Of a stretch of 64,000 bases of DNA, positions 7,938 to 17,111 are shown piece after piece. The position numbers and the translations under genes were made by a program. Origin of the DNA: Parvibaculum sp963975745 (GTDB lineage: Bacteria > Pseudomonadota > Alphaproteobacteria > Parvibaculales > Parvibaculaceae). Positions within the stretch are counted from its first letter, which is position 1. Every line of letters begins with the position of its first letter. Below the pieces are notes generated by a model, which ran no database searches, was not told where the DNA came from, and worked only from the letters and a program-made list of their open reading frames with translations. Where the stretch lies: NCBI RefSeq assembly GCF_963975745.1, contig NZ_CAXBIB010000003.1:62001-126000 (forward strand), read 5' to 3'.

Positions 7938-8887
7938 GCGGCGCCGAACCCCATTTCGGGCGCGTGGCGCTGATCGGCCTCGGCCTGATCGGCGGTTCGC
8001 TCGGCCATGCGATGAAGCGTCGAGGCCTCGCCGGTCATATCGCGGGCCATGCGCGGTCGGCGGCGACGCGCGCGCGGGCGCTGGAGCTCGGATTCATCGA
8101 CAGCGCGCATGAGACTGCCGCCGCGTCGGCAAAGGACGCCGATCTTGTCGTCATCTGCACGCCGGTCGGTGCGCTTTCGGCGGTTGCCGCCGAGATCGAA
8201 CCGGCGCTCAAGAAAGGCGCCATCGTCACCGATGTCGGCTCGGTCAAGGTCGCGGTCGTGCGCGATGTCGGCCCGCATATTCCGGACGGTATCCACTTCA
8301 TTCCCGGTCATCCGATCGCGGGCACGGAAGAGTCCGGGCCTGACGCCGGCTTCGCCGAGTTGTTCGATGGCCGCTGGTGCATTCTGACACCGGTTCCCGG
8401 AACCGATGCCGGGGCGCTTGAAAAACTGAGCGCATTCTGGACGGCCTGCGGCTCGAATGTCGACATCATGGAGCCACGACATCACGATCTGGTCCTCGCG
8501 ATCGTGAGCCATCTGCCCCATATCATTGCCTACAACATCGTCGGAACGGCAAGCGATCTCGAAACGGTGACGCAATCCGAGGTCATCAAGTATTCGGCGT
8601 CCGGTTTCCGGGACTTCACGCGACTGGCGGCCTCCGATCCGACGATGTGGCGCGATGTCTGCCTCAACAACCGGGAACCGATTCTCGAGATGTTGGCGCG
8701 CTTCTCCGAGGATCTGACCGCTCTGCAGCGGGCGATCCGCTGGGGCGACGGCGACGTGCTGTTCGACCTCTTCACGCGCACCCGCGCCATCCGCCGTTCG
8801 ATCATCGATGCGGGACAGGATTCTCCGATGCCGAATTTCGGCCGCAATCCGACGCATACGAAGCCCGACGGCACGGCCGATCAGTAG
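7934..8887 (+). CDS. tyrC: prephenate/arogenate (cyclohexadienyl) dehydrogenase
   Basis: 317 aa. The N-terminal NAD(P)-binding motif is ALIGLGLIGGSLGHAM, followed by the family motifs VVICTPVGA, VTDVGSVK and FIPGHPIAGTEESG (catalytic His region), and the helical C-terminal domain with VSHLPHIIAY and GFRDFTRLAASDPTMWRDV. It makes 4-hydroxyphenylpyruvate or tyrosine from prephenate or arogenate. It is the last gene of the aromatic operon and overlaps the opposite-strand DUF2125 gene by 7 nt at its end. Confidence 0.94.
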   Translation: MSGAEPHFGRVALIGLGLIGGSLGHAMKRRGLAGHIAGHARSAATRARALELGFIDSAHETAAASAKDADLVVICTPVGALSAVAAEIEPALKKGAIVTDVGSVKVAVVRDVGPHIPDGIHFIPGHPIAGTEESGPDAGFAELFDGRWCILTPVPGTDAGALEKLSAFWTACGSNVDIMEPRHHDLVLAIVSHLPHIIAYNIVGTASDLETVTQSEVIKYSASGFRDFTRLAASDPTMWRDVCLNNREPILEMLARFSEDLTALQRAIRWGDGDVLFDLFTRTRAIRRSIIDAGQDSPMPNFGRNPTHTKPDGTADQ

Positions 8888-9960
8888 AGCGGCGAGAGGT
8901 CTGCGACAGCCAGCGGACCGAGATAGAGCCGGCCTTCGTTCATGCTGACCGGCACGCGCACGCGCCCCGGCTCACTTCCCTGAAGCTGCGAGACCAGCAC
9001 GAGACCAGCCAATGCGACGCGTGCGTCACGCTCGCGCACCAGACCTTCGCGTACCATTGCCTCGAGCAGGCCTTCGAAATCGGCGATCTCGGTATCGAAG
9101 CGTCCTTGTGGACGATTCTCTTCATCGAGCGCCATTTCGCCGCTCGCCGTCATGTCGAGCGGTCCCCATTGAACGATCAGATCGGAGACGGCCAGGGTGC
9201 CGCCGACGGCGCGCCACTGCTCAAACAGTTCGACGGCGCTCATGCGTTCCACGGGCGGCAGGTTGCGCGCCCGCGCCTGTATCATGATCCGCGCAATATC
9301 GGGGCCGAGTGCGCGAATGCTCCGGGTCAGACCCAGCGTGACGACGTCGGCCTGCAAGGCGATATCGAGATCGGGCGTGCCGGTGGGGGCTGGTCGCATA
9401 TGAAGCTGCAACCGGCCCGCGTCGAGCGTCTCGACGCTGCCCGGATTGCCTCTTTCGTGGCGCGCCTCGACGTTCTCGACGTCTACGGCAAGGCGGCCGA
9501 ACGACGCGCCGGGCACCTCGACATAGCTGGCCCATGCGCCCTTCATTGTGGCGAACATTGCATTCTCGATCCGGGGTGCCGACGGGTCGCGATAGCGCAA
9601 TTCCTGCGTGCCCCTCAGATTGACGATGAGGTGGCGCAGATTGTGCGGGAGCAACGCAATTTCGGCCGCCTCTCCCTTCCATGACCAGGCTTCCGGCGTT
9701 GTCGGCGCGCTGGCGGTGGGGGACGAAAAACGCGCTTCGATCCGGTAGGGAAAGCCGCCCAGCGAAAGTTCCTGCCAGCCGACGACGAGGCCATGCCCGG
9801 GATTCGTCGCGAAAATCTCCAATGCGCCGCGCACCTCGCGCGAGACGGCCGTCCAGTAGACGGCATAAAGCGCAACAAGCACAGCGATGGCGATCGTCGG
9901 CGCATATATGTGCCAGCGGCGGGGGCGGGGCGGCCCCATGTCGGTTGTCGGTTCTGTCAT
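8881..9960 (-). CDS. DUF2125 domain membrane-anchored protein
   Basis: 359 aa. One N-terminal transmembrane helix (about residues 17-39, IYAPTIAIAVLVALYAVYW) is followed by a long beta-rich periplasmic region. The GWQELSLGGFPYRIEARF segment just after the helix is the characteristic start of DUF2125 proteins, which are widespread in alphaproteobacteria and have no known function. It is convergent with tyrC (7 nt overlap) and divergent from the chaC-like gene 41 nt away. Confidence 0.85.
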   Translation of the reverse strand: MTEPTTDMGPPRPRRWHIYAPTIAIAVLVALYAVYWTAVSREVRGALEIFATNPGHGLVVGWQELSLGGFPYRIEARFSSPTASAPTTPEAWSWKGEAAEIALLPHNLRHLIVNLRGTQELRYRDPSAPRIENAMFATMKGAWASYVEVPGASFGRLAVDVENVEARHERGNPGSVETLDAGRLQLHMRPAPTGTPDLDIALQADVVTLGLTRSIRALGPDIARIMIQARARNLPPVERMSAVELFEQWRAVGGTLAVSDLIVQWGPLDMTASGEMALDEENRPQGRFDTEIADFEGLLEAMVREGLVRERDARVALAGLVLVSQLQGSEPGRVRVPVSMNEGRLYLGPLAVADLSPLY

Positions 9961-10001
9961 CTTGCTTCTAGAGTGTGGCTGCGCGAGGGAGTGCCGCCAG
10001 C

Positions 10002-10550
10002 ATGCAGGATTTGTGGGTCTTTGGATACGGGTCGCTGATGTGGCGGCCAGGTTTCGAGCATGAAGAGCGGTATCCGGCGTTGCTCAGGGGGTATCATCGG
10101 TCCTTCTGCGTCTACAGTCATGTTCATCGCGGGACGCCCGAAAAGCCCGGCCTCGTCTTCGGGCTCGACGCGGGCGGTGCCTGTCGCGGCGTGGCGTTCC
10201 GCGTTGACGCCGCGCGGGCCGAAGAAACGCGGCGCTATCTGCAGGCCCGTGAACAGGTGACTCTGGTCTACAAGGATGTCGTCAAGCCGGTCGAGCTGAT
10301 CGGCAAGACCCGCAAGGTCGCGGCGCTCTGCTTTGTCGTCGACCGTAGCCATGGACAATATGCCGGGCAGCTGCCGTTCGAGGAACAGGTGCGACTGATC
10401 GCCGAGGGCGAGGGGCGCTCCGGCCGCAATCCGGACTATCTCGAAAGCACGGTGCGCCATCTCGACGAGGCCGGAGCGCCTGACGAGAATCTCAGCCGGC
10501 TCTGGCACGCCGTAGCGCAGCGTCTGCATCGATCTGCGGCGTCCCGGTGA
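10002..10550 (+). CDS. gamma-glutamylcyclotransferase (ChaC-like)
   Basis: 182 aa from the ATG at 10002. The substrate-binding loop VFGYGSLMWRPGF (residues 6-18) and the GVAFRV segment are typical of the ChaC branch, which cleaves glutathione to 5-oxoproline and Cys-Gly. The frame could extend to 9975, but family members start just before the GYGSL loop. The last 59 nt overlap the 3' end of the opposite-strand YcaQ-like gene, so both C-termini are encoded by the same DNA. Confidence 0.92.
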   Translation: MQDLWVFGYGSLMWRPGFEHEERYPALLRGYHRSFCVYSHVHRGTPEKPGLVFGLDAGGACRGVAFRVDAARAEETRRYLQAREQVTLVYKDVVKPVELIGKTRKVAALCFVVDRSHGQYAGQLPFEEQVRLIAEGEGRSGRNPDYLESTVRHLDEAGAPDENLSRLWHAVAQRLHRSAASR

Positions 10551-11703
10551 AGCGGGCAAGCTCCCTCAGGGCGCGGCGGATGCCGGCTTCGCGTGTCTTC
10601 GTCAGCTTGACACCGGGCTCGCTCCAGAAACCCTTCATTTCCAGTCTTCCCTCGGCGCGGTGCGCCTTCACGTCGGCGCGGCCGATGAACCGGTCGCCCT
10701 CAAGCAACGGCAGCACATAATAGCCGTAGCGGCGTTTCTTCTCCGGCACGAAGACCTCGATGCGATAGTCGAAACCGAAGAGGCGCAGCGCCCGCGCGCG
10801 GTCGCGGATCGCCGGATCGAAAGGCGAGAGGAAGCGCATCGCCGCCTGCGGTTCCGGCGCCGCGGCGATATGCGCCTCGATGTCGGCCAGCGCGAGCGCC
10901 TTGCGCCGCTCGCCGGTCATGTCGTCGATGCTCACTTCGATAACGTCGCCGCGCTTCAGCGCTTTGGCGGCCCACACCTTTGCGTGCTCTATCGGGACCA
11001 GCTTCCAGAAGGCGGCAATTTCCTGCGGTGTTGCGAAGCCGAGGCGGGCCAGAGCCTCCCGGCAGAGAAAGTCGGTCGATGCCGCAAGGCTCGGGCGTTC
11101 GCGCCGTACATCGTCCGGGATCACGCGTTCGGCGAGATCATAGACTTTCTCGAAGCCGTCGCGGCGGGCGATGGCGAGTTCGCCGGTGCGCCACAATGTT
11201 TCGAGCGCGGTCTTGGACGGGCCCCAGCCCCACCAGGAACCCTTGCCCTTGTCCTCGAAGTCGCGCGCCATGACAGGCCCCTCGCGGCGGATGCGGGTGC
11301 GGACATTGCGGATCGTCTTTTCGCCGTCGGGGCCGATACGCTCCTGCCAGCGCGGATTCTCCTCGATCCGCTTCTTCGCCGCCGCGAAGCGATGCCGCCA
11401 ATGCGGGTAGAATTCCATCGGGATCAGCGAAGCATCATGAGTCCAATGCTCGAAGAGGTCGCGGCGCTCGTGATGAAGATCGGCCAGATGCTCGCGGCGG
11501 TATCCCGGTGCACGCGAATAGAGGATCAGGTGATGGGCGCGCTCGACGGTGTTGATCGAATCGAGCTGCACGAAGCCCAGATGCTTGACCAGGGCCAGCG
11601 TGCGGTCGGCGCAGAAGTCGGGTGATGCCGCCGCGCTCAACGCGTGGCGCTCGAGGAAGAGGCGCCGGGCCTCGGCGTTGGAAACGGGAAGAGGTGCCGC
11701 CAT
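10492..11703 (-). CDS. YcaQ-like interstrand-crosslink DNA glycosylase (winged-helix DUF1006)
   Basis: 403 aa. The N-terminal FVQLDSINTVERAHHLILYSR contains the QxD motif (Q46, D48) that is catalytic in E. coli YcaQ and Streptomyces AlkZ. EHWTHDASLIP, the WGWGPSKTALETLWRTGEL winged-helix stretch and FDYRIEVFVPEKKRRYGYYVLP-type C-terminal motifs follow the family order. These proteins unhook alkylated crosslinks. The start overlaps the VOC gene stop by 1 nt and that gene follows nrdJ, suggesting an nrdJ-VOC-ycaQ operon. Substrate range is inferred. Confidence 0.88.
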   Translation of the reverse strand: MAAPLPVSNAEARRLFLERHALSAAASPDFCADRTLALVKHLGFVQLDSINTVERAHHLILYSRAPGYRREHLADLHHERRDLFEHWTHDASLIPMEFYPHWRHRFAAAKKRIEENPRWQERIGPDGEKTIRNVRTRIRREGPVMARDFEDKGKGSWWGWGPSKTALETLWRTGELAIARRDGFEKVYDLAERVIPDDVRRERPSLAASTDFLCREALARLGFATPQEIAAFWKLVPIEHAKVWAAKALKRGDVIEVSIDDMTGERRKALALADIEAHIAAAPEPQAAMRFLSPFDPAIRDRARALRLFGFDYRIEVFVPEKKRRYGYYVLPLLEGDRFIGRADVKAHRAEGRLEMKGFWSEPGVKLTKTREAGIRRALRELARFTGTPQIDADAALRRARAG

Positions 11704-12146
11704 CAGATATGCGAAAGGCCGGGCATCTCGCGCGGCTCATAGACGAATTCGAGTTTCAGCCCATCGGGATCGGCGAACATCACCGCATAGTAGCCATCGC
11801 CATATTCGGGATAGTCGGCCGGCGGATCGAGAACGGTCGCGCCGATATCGATCAGCAGCGCATGCAGCCGGTCGACGTCGTGGCGGCTCTCGGCGATCCA
11901 GGCGATGTGATGCAGGCCCGGCGAATAGCGGTCGTGGAGGTGGTCGGCGTTCGGCCCCTCGGCCTTGAAGATGCCGACACTTGGCAGGCGGTCGGACGCA
12001 CCCGTGTGTTCCCAGTCGAAGCCGCGTTCGTCCTCGCGCAAGCGGCGATAGCCCATATAGCCAAGCACGGCGTCGTAGAACCAGGCCGAGGCCCAGGGGT
12101 CTTGCACCGTCAGATCGATATGATGGATGAAGCCGCGCACTGACAC
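11703..12146 (-). CDS. VOC (glyoxalase/bleomycin-resistance) superfamily protein
   Basis: 147 aa with two beta-alpha-beta-beta-beta modules. FIHHIDLTVQDPWASAWFYDAVLG begins the first module and GLHHIAWIAESRHDVDRLHALL the second. The closing FADPDGLKLEFVYEP is typical of VOC enzymes, with His and Glu residues placed to bind a metal. No substrate can be named. It lies 7 nt after nrdJ and overlaps the next gene by 1 nt. Confidence 0.85.
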   Translation of the reverse strand: MSVRGFIHHIDLTVQDPWASAWFYDAVLGYMGYRRLREDERGFDWEHTGASDRLPSVGIFKAEGPNADHLHDRYSPGLHHIAWIAESRHDVDRLHALLIDIGATVLDPPADYPEYGDGYYAVMFADPDGLKLEFVYEPREMPGLSHI

Positions 12147-12153
12147 AGGTATC

Positions 12154-14487
12154 TCAACTGCATTTCGAAAAGCCGCAGGCGGTGCAGGTTTCGCAGCCTT
12201 CCTGCTGCACCATGCCGCGTTCGCCGCAGCGCGGGCAGCCCTTGAGGCGTGTCACCGTCGGATCGCCGCCTTCGCCCGGCGGGCGCTCGCCGGCGACCGC
12301 GCGCAGGGCTTCGGTCACCGGGCGGCCGTCCTTTGCGGCGATGAAGCCGGTGTCGATCATGTGCTGTTCGATCACCTCGCCGATGGCGGCCAAGAGGCTC
12401 GGCACATAGCGGCCCTTCATCCATGAGCCGCCGCGCGGATCGAACACGGCCTTCAATTCCTCGACCACGAAAGTCACGTCGCCGCCACGGCGGAAGACGG
12501 CCGAGATCATGCGCGTCAGCGCCACCGTCCAGGCGTAGTGCTCCATGTTCTTCGAGTTGATGAAAATCTCGAAGGGGCGCCGCCTACCGTCCTGCATGAT
12601 ATCGTTGATGGTGATGTAGATCGCGTGGTCGCTTTCGGGCCATTGCAGCTTGTAGGTGAAGCCCGGCAGCACCGTCTCGCGCTCCAGCGGCTTCGACATG
12701 TAGACGACGCCATCCTTCTCGTAGATTTCATGCGTGGCGGGCGCGGCCAGCGGCAATGCCGGCTGCGCGGTTTCTTCCGCGGCAGGCTTCGGCGCCTCGT
12801 CGATCGACAGGACCGAGCCGCGCACCTCGCTCGGGCGATAGGTCGTGCAGCCTTTCAGGCCCTTCTCATAGGCGGTGGTGTAGATGTCCTTGAACGCATC
12901 GAAGGAAATATCGGCCGGCACGTTGATCGTCTTCGAGATCGAGCTGTCGACATAATCCTGCGCGGCGGCCTGCACGGCGATGTGATCGGCCGGCGCAAGT
13001 TCCTGCGCGTTGACGAAATAGTCCGGCAGTGCCGCTTCGGCGCCGAAAATCTCATGGAACTTCTCGACCGCGTGGTCCTGCACGCGTTCCTCGCGCCGCG
13101 TGCCGTCGGGCAGCAGCACCTTGCGCGTGTAGCTGTAGGCGAAAACGGGTTCGATGCCCGACGAGACGTTGCCGGCGAAAAGTGAAATCGTGCCGGTCGG
13201 CGCGATCGAGGTGACCAGCGCGTTCCGGATACCGTGTTTCGCGACGGCGTCGCGCACATCCTTGTCGAGTGCCGAAACGGTCTCGCCGGCGAGATAGGCG
13301 TCGGCGACGAAAAGCGGGAAGGGCCCCTTTTCCTTTGCGATGTCGACCGAGGCAAGATAAGCGGCGCGTGAGAGGGCTTTCATCCAGGCACGCATCAGTT
13401 TCAGCGACGCCTCCGAGCCGTAGCGCGCGCGGCACATGATCAACGCGTCGGCCAGGCCCGTCACGCCGAGGCCGATGCGGCGCTTGGCCTGTGCCTCGTG
13501 ACGCTGTTCGGGCAGCGGAAAGCGCGAGACGTCGATCACATTGTCCATCGCCCGCACCGCGACCTGGACGAGATCGGCAAGCTCGGTTTCGTCGATATGC
13601 GCCGCGTCGCTGAAAGGCTCCTTCACGAGCGCAGCAAGATTGATCGAGCCGAGCAGACAGGCGCCATAGGGTGGCAGCGGCTGCTCGCCGCAGGGGTTGG
13701 TCGCGCGGATCGTCTCGGCGTAATAGAGATTGTTGCGCGCATTGATACGGTCGATGAAGATCACGCCCGGCTCGGCATAGGCAAAGGTCGCGGCGATGAT
13801 CTTGTCCCAGAGTGCGCGCGCCTTCAGCGTCTTGTAGACGGTGCCGCCGAAGACGAGGTTCCAGTCGGCATCCACCTTCACCGCCGCCATGAAGGCGTCG
13901 CTGACCAGCACCGAGAGATTGAACATGGTCAGTCGGCCGGGGGCCTGCTTTGCCTCGATGAAGGCCTCGATGTCGGGATGGTCGCAACGCATCGTCGCCA
14001 TCATCGCGCCGCGCCGCGAACCGGCCGACATGATGGTGCGGCACATCGCGTCCCAGACATCCATGAAGGAGAGGGGGCCTGACGCATCCGCGCCAACGCC
14101 CTTAACCGGCGCGCCTTTCGGGCGCAGCGTCGAGAAATCGTAGCCGATGCCGCCGCCCTGCTGCATGGTCAGCGCGGCTTCCTTCAGATTCTCGAAAATG
14201 CCGGCCATGGTGTCGGGGATTTCGCCCATCACGAAGCAGTTGAAGAGCGTCACGTCGCGGCCCGTGCCGGCGCCGGCCAGAATGCGGCCGGCCGGCAGGA
14301 AGCGGAACCCCGCCAGCGCGTCGCGAAAGCGGGCGGTCCAGGCATCGCGTGCCTCCGGCGCCTCGGCGGCGGCCAGCGCGCGGGCGACGCGGGTCCATGT
14401 GTCCTCGACCGTCTGGTCGAGCGGCGTTCCGTCCCCGGCGCGGAGGCGGTATTTCATGTCCCAGATCTGTTCGGCAATGCTCTTCAT
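12154..14487 (-). CDS. nrdJ: adenosylcobalamin-dependent (class II) ribonucleotide reductase
   Basis: 777 aa. It reduces ribonucleotides to deoxyribonucleotides using a radical from adenosylcobalamin, independently of oxygen. Visible are the first redox cysteine (LFNCFVMG, C84), QQGGGIGYDFSTLRPKG, the radical-site ATNPCGEQPLPPYG motif, RRIGLGVTGLAD, SIAPTGTISL, and a C-terminal cysteine cluster (C751, C754, C765, C768, C771, C776) that would bind zinc and shuttle electrons. It is shorter than the roughly 1,200-aa NrdJ of many rhizobia. No NrdR box or cobalamin riboswitch was seen upstream. Confidence 0.95.
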   Translation of the reverse strand: MKSIAEQIWDMKYRLRAGDGTPLDQTVEDTWTRVARALAAAEAPEARDAWTARFRDALAGFRFLPAGRILAGAGTGRDVTLFNCFVMGEIPDTMAGIFENLKEAALTMQQGGGIGYDFSTLRPKGAPVKGVGADASGPLSFMDVWDAMCRTIMSAGSRRGAMMATMRCDHPDIEAFIEAKQAPGRLTMFNLSVLVSDAFMAAVKVDADWNLVFGGTVYKTLKARALWDKIIAATFAYAEPGVIFIDRINARNNLYYAETIRATNPCGEQPLPPYGACLLGSINLAALVKEPFSDAAHIDETELADLVQVAVRAMDNVIDVSRFPLPEQRHEAQAKRRIGLGVTGLADALIMCRARYGSEASLKLMRAWMKALSRAAYLASVDIAKEKGPFPLFVADAYLAGETVSALDKDVRDAVAKHGIRNALVTSIAPTGTISLFAGNVSSGIEPVFAYSYTRKVLLPDGTRREERVQDHAVEKFHEIFGAEAALPDYFVNAQELAPADHIAVQAAAQDYVDSSISKTINVPADISFDAFKDIYTTAYEKGLKGCTTYRPSEVRGSVLSIDEAPKPAAEETAQPALPLAAPATHEIYEKDGVVYMSKPLERETVLPGFTYKLQWPESDHAIYITINDIMQDGRRRPFEIFINSKNMEHYAWTVALTRMISAVFRRGGDVTFVVEELKAVFDPRGGSWMKGRYVPSLLAAIGEVIEQHMIDTGFIAAKDGRPVTEALRAVAGERPPGEGGDPTVTRLKGCPRCGERGMVQQEGCETCTACGFSKCS

Positions 14488-14575
14488 GGGGGCAGCCTAG
14501 GCGCGGCTCGGGCGCAAATCAATGTTCTTGCTTTGTCCTGAGTAATCCACAGATCAGCATGGCAGAAGATATTGA

Positions 14576-14598
14576 AAAACCGGATAAATTCCGGTTTT
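14576..14598 (-). terminator. rho-independent terminator after plsC
   Basis: The 8 bp perfect inverted repeat AAAACCGG-N7-CCGGTTTT is followed on the minus strand by a T-run (TTTTTCAAT). It sits 20 nt past the plsC stop and separates the plsC unit from nrdJ. Confidence 0.75.
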
Positions 14599-14618
14599 CC
14601 CCGGTTTCAGGCGTGCAG

Positions 14619-15356
14619 CTATGCGCCTTTTTCCACAGCCCCGGTCCGAGGCGCCGCCTCGGCGGCAAGGCGGGCGGCGGCCTGTTCGATGCGGCCTTCC
14701 AGCGTTGTCATGAAGCTCTTGCGATCGAGACCGGCCGGGATCGGCTCGAGGAACTCGATGACGATGGTGCCGGGATGTCGAAGAAATCCCCGGCGGCCCC
14801 AGAAGAGGCCGGAATTGACCGCGGCCGGGATACAGGGCACGTCGAGTTGCCGGTAGAGCGCGGCGACGCCGGGCTTGTAGTCGAGCTTGCTCCCCGGTGC
14901 GCTGCGCGTGCCTTCAGGGAAAATCACGATCGGGCGTCTTTCGGCCAGCGCTGCCTTGCCCTGGGCGATCAGGCGGCGAATCGCCTGCGAGCCGGCGCCG
15001 CGATCGATGGCAATCATGCGCGCTTTCTGCGCGTACCAGCCGTAAAAGGGAATCCAGAGCAGCTCGCGCTTCAGCACCATGGCCGGACAGTCGAGGATGG
15101 CGGTCATCGCGATCGTGTCCCACATCGACTGATGCTTGGAAGCGACCAGGACGGCGCCCTCGGGCAGCTTTCCCCGTATCTCGTAACTTGTGCCGGCCAG
15201 AAGACGCAGCAGGTGGAGCGTCGTGCGCGACCACCACCGGATCGCCGCACGCGTGCAGCGTCGCGGCAGCATGAAGGCCGGCGTCGCGCCGATCACGGCG
15301 ACAACCGACATTGCGTAGAATGTGACATTGAAGGCGGCGGAACGGAGCCAGAGCAC
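14619..15356 (-). CDS. plsC: 1-acyl-sn-glycerol-3-phosphate acyltransferase
   Basis: 245 aa. One N-terminal hydrophobic helix is followed by the LPLAT blocks: the HX4D catalytic motif in SKHQSMWD, the FPEGTRS block, and a late VPCIPAAVNSG segment. It acylates lysophosphatidic acid to phosphatidic acid at the inner membrane. It lies 27 nt downstream of a YdcF-like gene and is followed by a strong terminator, so it is the last gene of its transcript. Confidence 0.94.
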   Translation of the reverse strand: MLWLRSAAFNVTFYAMSVVAVIGATPAFMLPRRCTRAAIRWWSRTTLHLLRLLAGTSYEIRGKLPEGAVLVASKHQSMWDTIAMTAILDCPAMVLKRELLWIPFYGWYAQKARMIAIDRGAGSQAIRRLIAQGKAALAERRPIVIFPEGTRSAPGSKLDYKPGVAALYRQLDVPCIPAAVNSGLFWGRRGFLRHPGTIVIEFLEPIPAGLDRKSFMTTLEGRIEQAAARLAAEAAPRTGAVEKGA

Positions 15357-15383
15357 GGGCGGAATCCTTATGCGGGAGGATGC

Positions 15384-16040
15384 TCAGGACGAGATTGATG
15401 GCTGGCGATAGGTCAGCGTGAGCAGATATTTGGTATATTCGGAAACGAGCAGTCGCGTGGTGCCCGGATAGGCCCACCAGCCGTCAAGATGCAACGTGTC
15501 CTGGAAGACCGGATAGGACACGATCTCGACGCTCGGCATCGCGCGGTGCAGTTCAAGCCGCGCGCGGGGCAGGTGATAGGTGCTGGTCACCAGGATGATC
15601 GAGCGATAGTCGTTCCTGCGGACCCAGTCGGCGGTTTCGGCGGCATTGCCGATCGTGTTCTCGGCCATGCGGCCGAGATCGACACAGCAGTCAAACTTGG
15701 CCGCATCGCCCGGCACGATGTTCTTCAGCGATACAGGTGTCACGTCGGGATGGACGCCGGTGATCAGCAGCCGCGTCCCCTTGCCTTGATCGAGGAGCCG
15801 GTAGGCAACGGTGATGCGGTCCGGGCCGCCGGTCAGGGCGACGATGCCGTCGGCCACCGGAACGTCGGCTGGCGGCGTGCGGTGGAGTTCGGCGGTGAAG
15901 AGAAAGAAGCCGCCGGCATAGGCAACAGCCAGCAGCGCCGCGAGACCCGCCGCGATCCGGGCGATGCGCTTGCCGGGGCCCTGTCGTCGCGTCCCGTCCG
16001 CCGTCATGTCCGCGTTCATCTCCATCGATCGCGCCATCAT
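15384..16040 (-). CDS. YdcF/SanA-like (DUF218) membrane protein
   Basis: 218 aa from the ATG at 16040. A GTG at 16094 would add 18 residues that look non-coding. One transmembrane segment (about residues 24-46) is followed by the DUF218 fold: IVALTGGPDRITVAYRLLDQ, LLITGVHPDV, AENTIGNAAETADWVR and SIILVTSTYHLPRARLEL. E. coli SanA and ElyC of this family affect envelope barrier function or carrier-lipid metabolism, but the reaction is unknown. It is placed between ftsEX and plsC, all on the minus strand. Confidence 0.88.
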   Translation of the reverse strand: MMARSMEMNADMTADGTRRQGPGKRIARIAAGLAALLAVAYAGGFFLFTAELHRTPPADVPVADGIVALTGGPDRITVAYRLLDQGKGTRLLITGVHPDVTPVSLKNIVPGDAAKFDCCVDLGRMAENTIGNAAETADWVRRNDYRSIILVTSTYHLPRARLELHRAMPSVEIVSYPVFQDTLHLDGWWAYPGTTRLLVSEYTKYLLTLTYRQPSISS

Positions 16041-16151
16041 GCTTCGATACCCGGCGGCCGTCCCCGGCCTTCCGGTTTTGCTCAAGCCTAGCACAGCCGG
16101 CCCGGTTGCCGCATAGGATGGTCAGGGCCCAAATCCCGGCGGACGCGGGGG

Positions 16152-17111
16152 TCAGAGCATCCGCTCGAGGCTGCGCATGACTGTTATCCGGGCGGTCAGG
16201 ACGGCGACGGCCGCCGCCGCAAACGGCACGGCCGCGAGGACCGGATAGTGCTCCGGCCGGAGGCCCGATATGGGCACCATGAACAACCCATTGCCGCCGT
16301 TCGTGACGTTGAGCAGCAGGAAGGTCGCAACCGACAGGGCCAGGCCGATCAGCCCGCCGCGAAAGCCCAGATGCAGAAAATGCCGCTGGACTTCGGCGGC
16401 GATGAAGCGGTCGCGTGCACCGATCAGATGCAGCACTTCGACCACTTCGCGGTTTGCCGAAAGCCCGGCCCTGGTCGCAAAGGTCACGATGGCGATGGTT
16501 GTTGCCGCAACAGCGACAAGAATTCCATAGGCGAGGAAGGTTGCGGCGCGGGCGGCGCGACGCAGTTCGGCGCGCCACTGGTGGTGCGTGTCGAGCGTTG
16601 CGCCGGGGGCTGCGGCGGCGATATTGCGCGAAAGCGCTTCGAGATCGGGCGGTGCCGCCGCATCGACTCGAATATCGATCAGCCGGGGCAGGGGCAGATC
16701 GGGGGTCACGTTCCCCGTTCCGAGCCATGGTTCGAGCAAGGCCTCTGTGTCGGCGCGCGACAGGGCTCTCGCCGACAGGATGCCGGGCGTCCGGTCCAGC
16801 AGCAGCATCACGGCGTCGACCTGTTCCTCGGGTGCCGTGTCGGGCGAAGGTTTGATCTGCACGGTCAGCGCACCCGACAGATCGCTGGTCCAGTCGCTGG
16901 CGACGCGGTCCACCGAAAGTGCGGCACCGAGCGCGAGGCTGGCCAGGAAGCACATGGCCGCGATGACGAGCACGAGGGATATCCCTGTCGCACCGGCAGC
17001 CGGCATCACGCTTCGGGTCTCGACCAGAAGGCCTGCCAGCGCTGCACCGGCGCCGCGCCGTTCGCTGTGAAAGGTGGGGGCCGGATCAGGGGGGCGAGGT
17101 GCATCAGCCAC
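16152..17111 (-). CDS. ftsX: cell-division ABC transporter permease FtsX
   Basis: 319 aa with the FtsX plan: a cytoplasmic N-terminus, TM1 (about 42-65), a periplasmic domain of about 110 residues, then three clustered helices near 190-215, 240-265 and 285-305. FATRAGLSANREVVEVLHLIGARDRFIA is the conserved cytoplasmic loop that contacts FtsE. FtsEX couples ATP hydrolysis to septal murein hydrolase activation. The start overlaps the ftsE stop by 8 nt. Confidence 0.92.
   Translation of the reverse strand: MADAPRPPDPAPTFHSERRGAGAALAGLLVETRSVMPAAGATGISLVLVIAAMCFLASLALGAALSVDRVASDWTSDLSGALTVQIKPSPDTAPEEQVDAVMLLLDRTPGILSARALSRADTEALLEPWLGTGNVTPDLPLPRLIDIRVDAAAPPDLEALSRNIAAAAPGATLDTHHQWRAELRRAARAATFLAYGILVAVAATTIAIVTFATRAGLSANREVVEVLHLIGARDRFIAAEVQRHFLHLGFRGGLIGLALSVATFLLLNVTNGGNGLFMVPISGLRPEHYPVLAAVPFAAAAVAVLTARITVMRSLERML

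Noticed and set aside
14488..14618. Cobalamin riboswitch or NrdR box upstream of nrdJ
   Set aside because: No GCCACTG B12 box and no ACAATATAT-type NrdR repeat seen in the 131 nt between plsC and nrdJ; only the plsC terminator is present.
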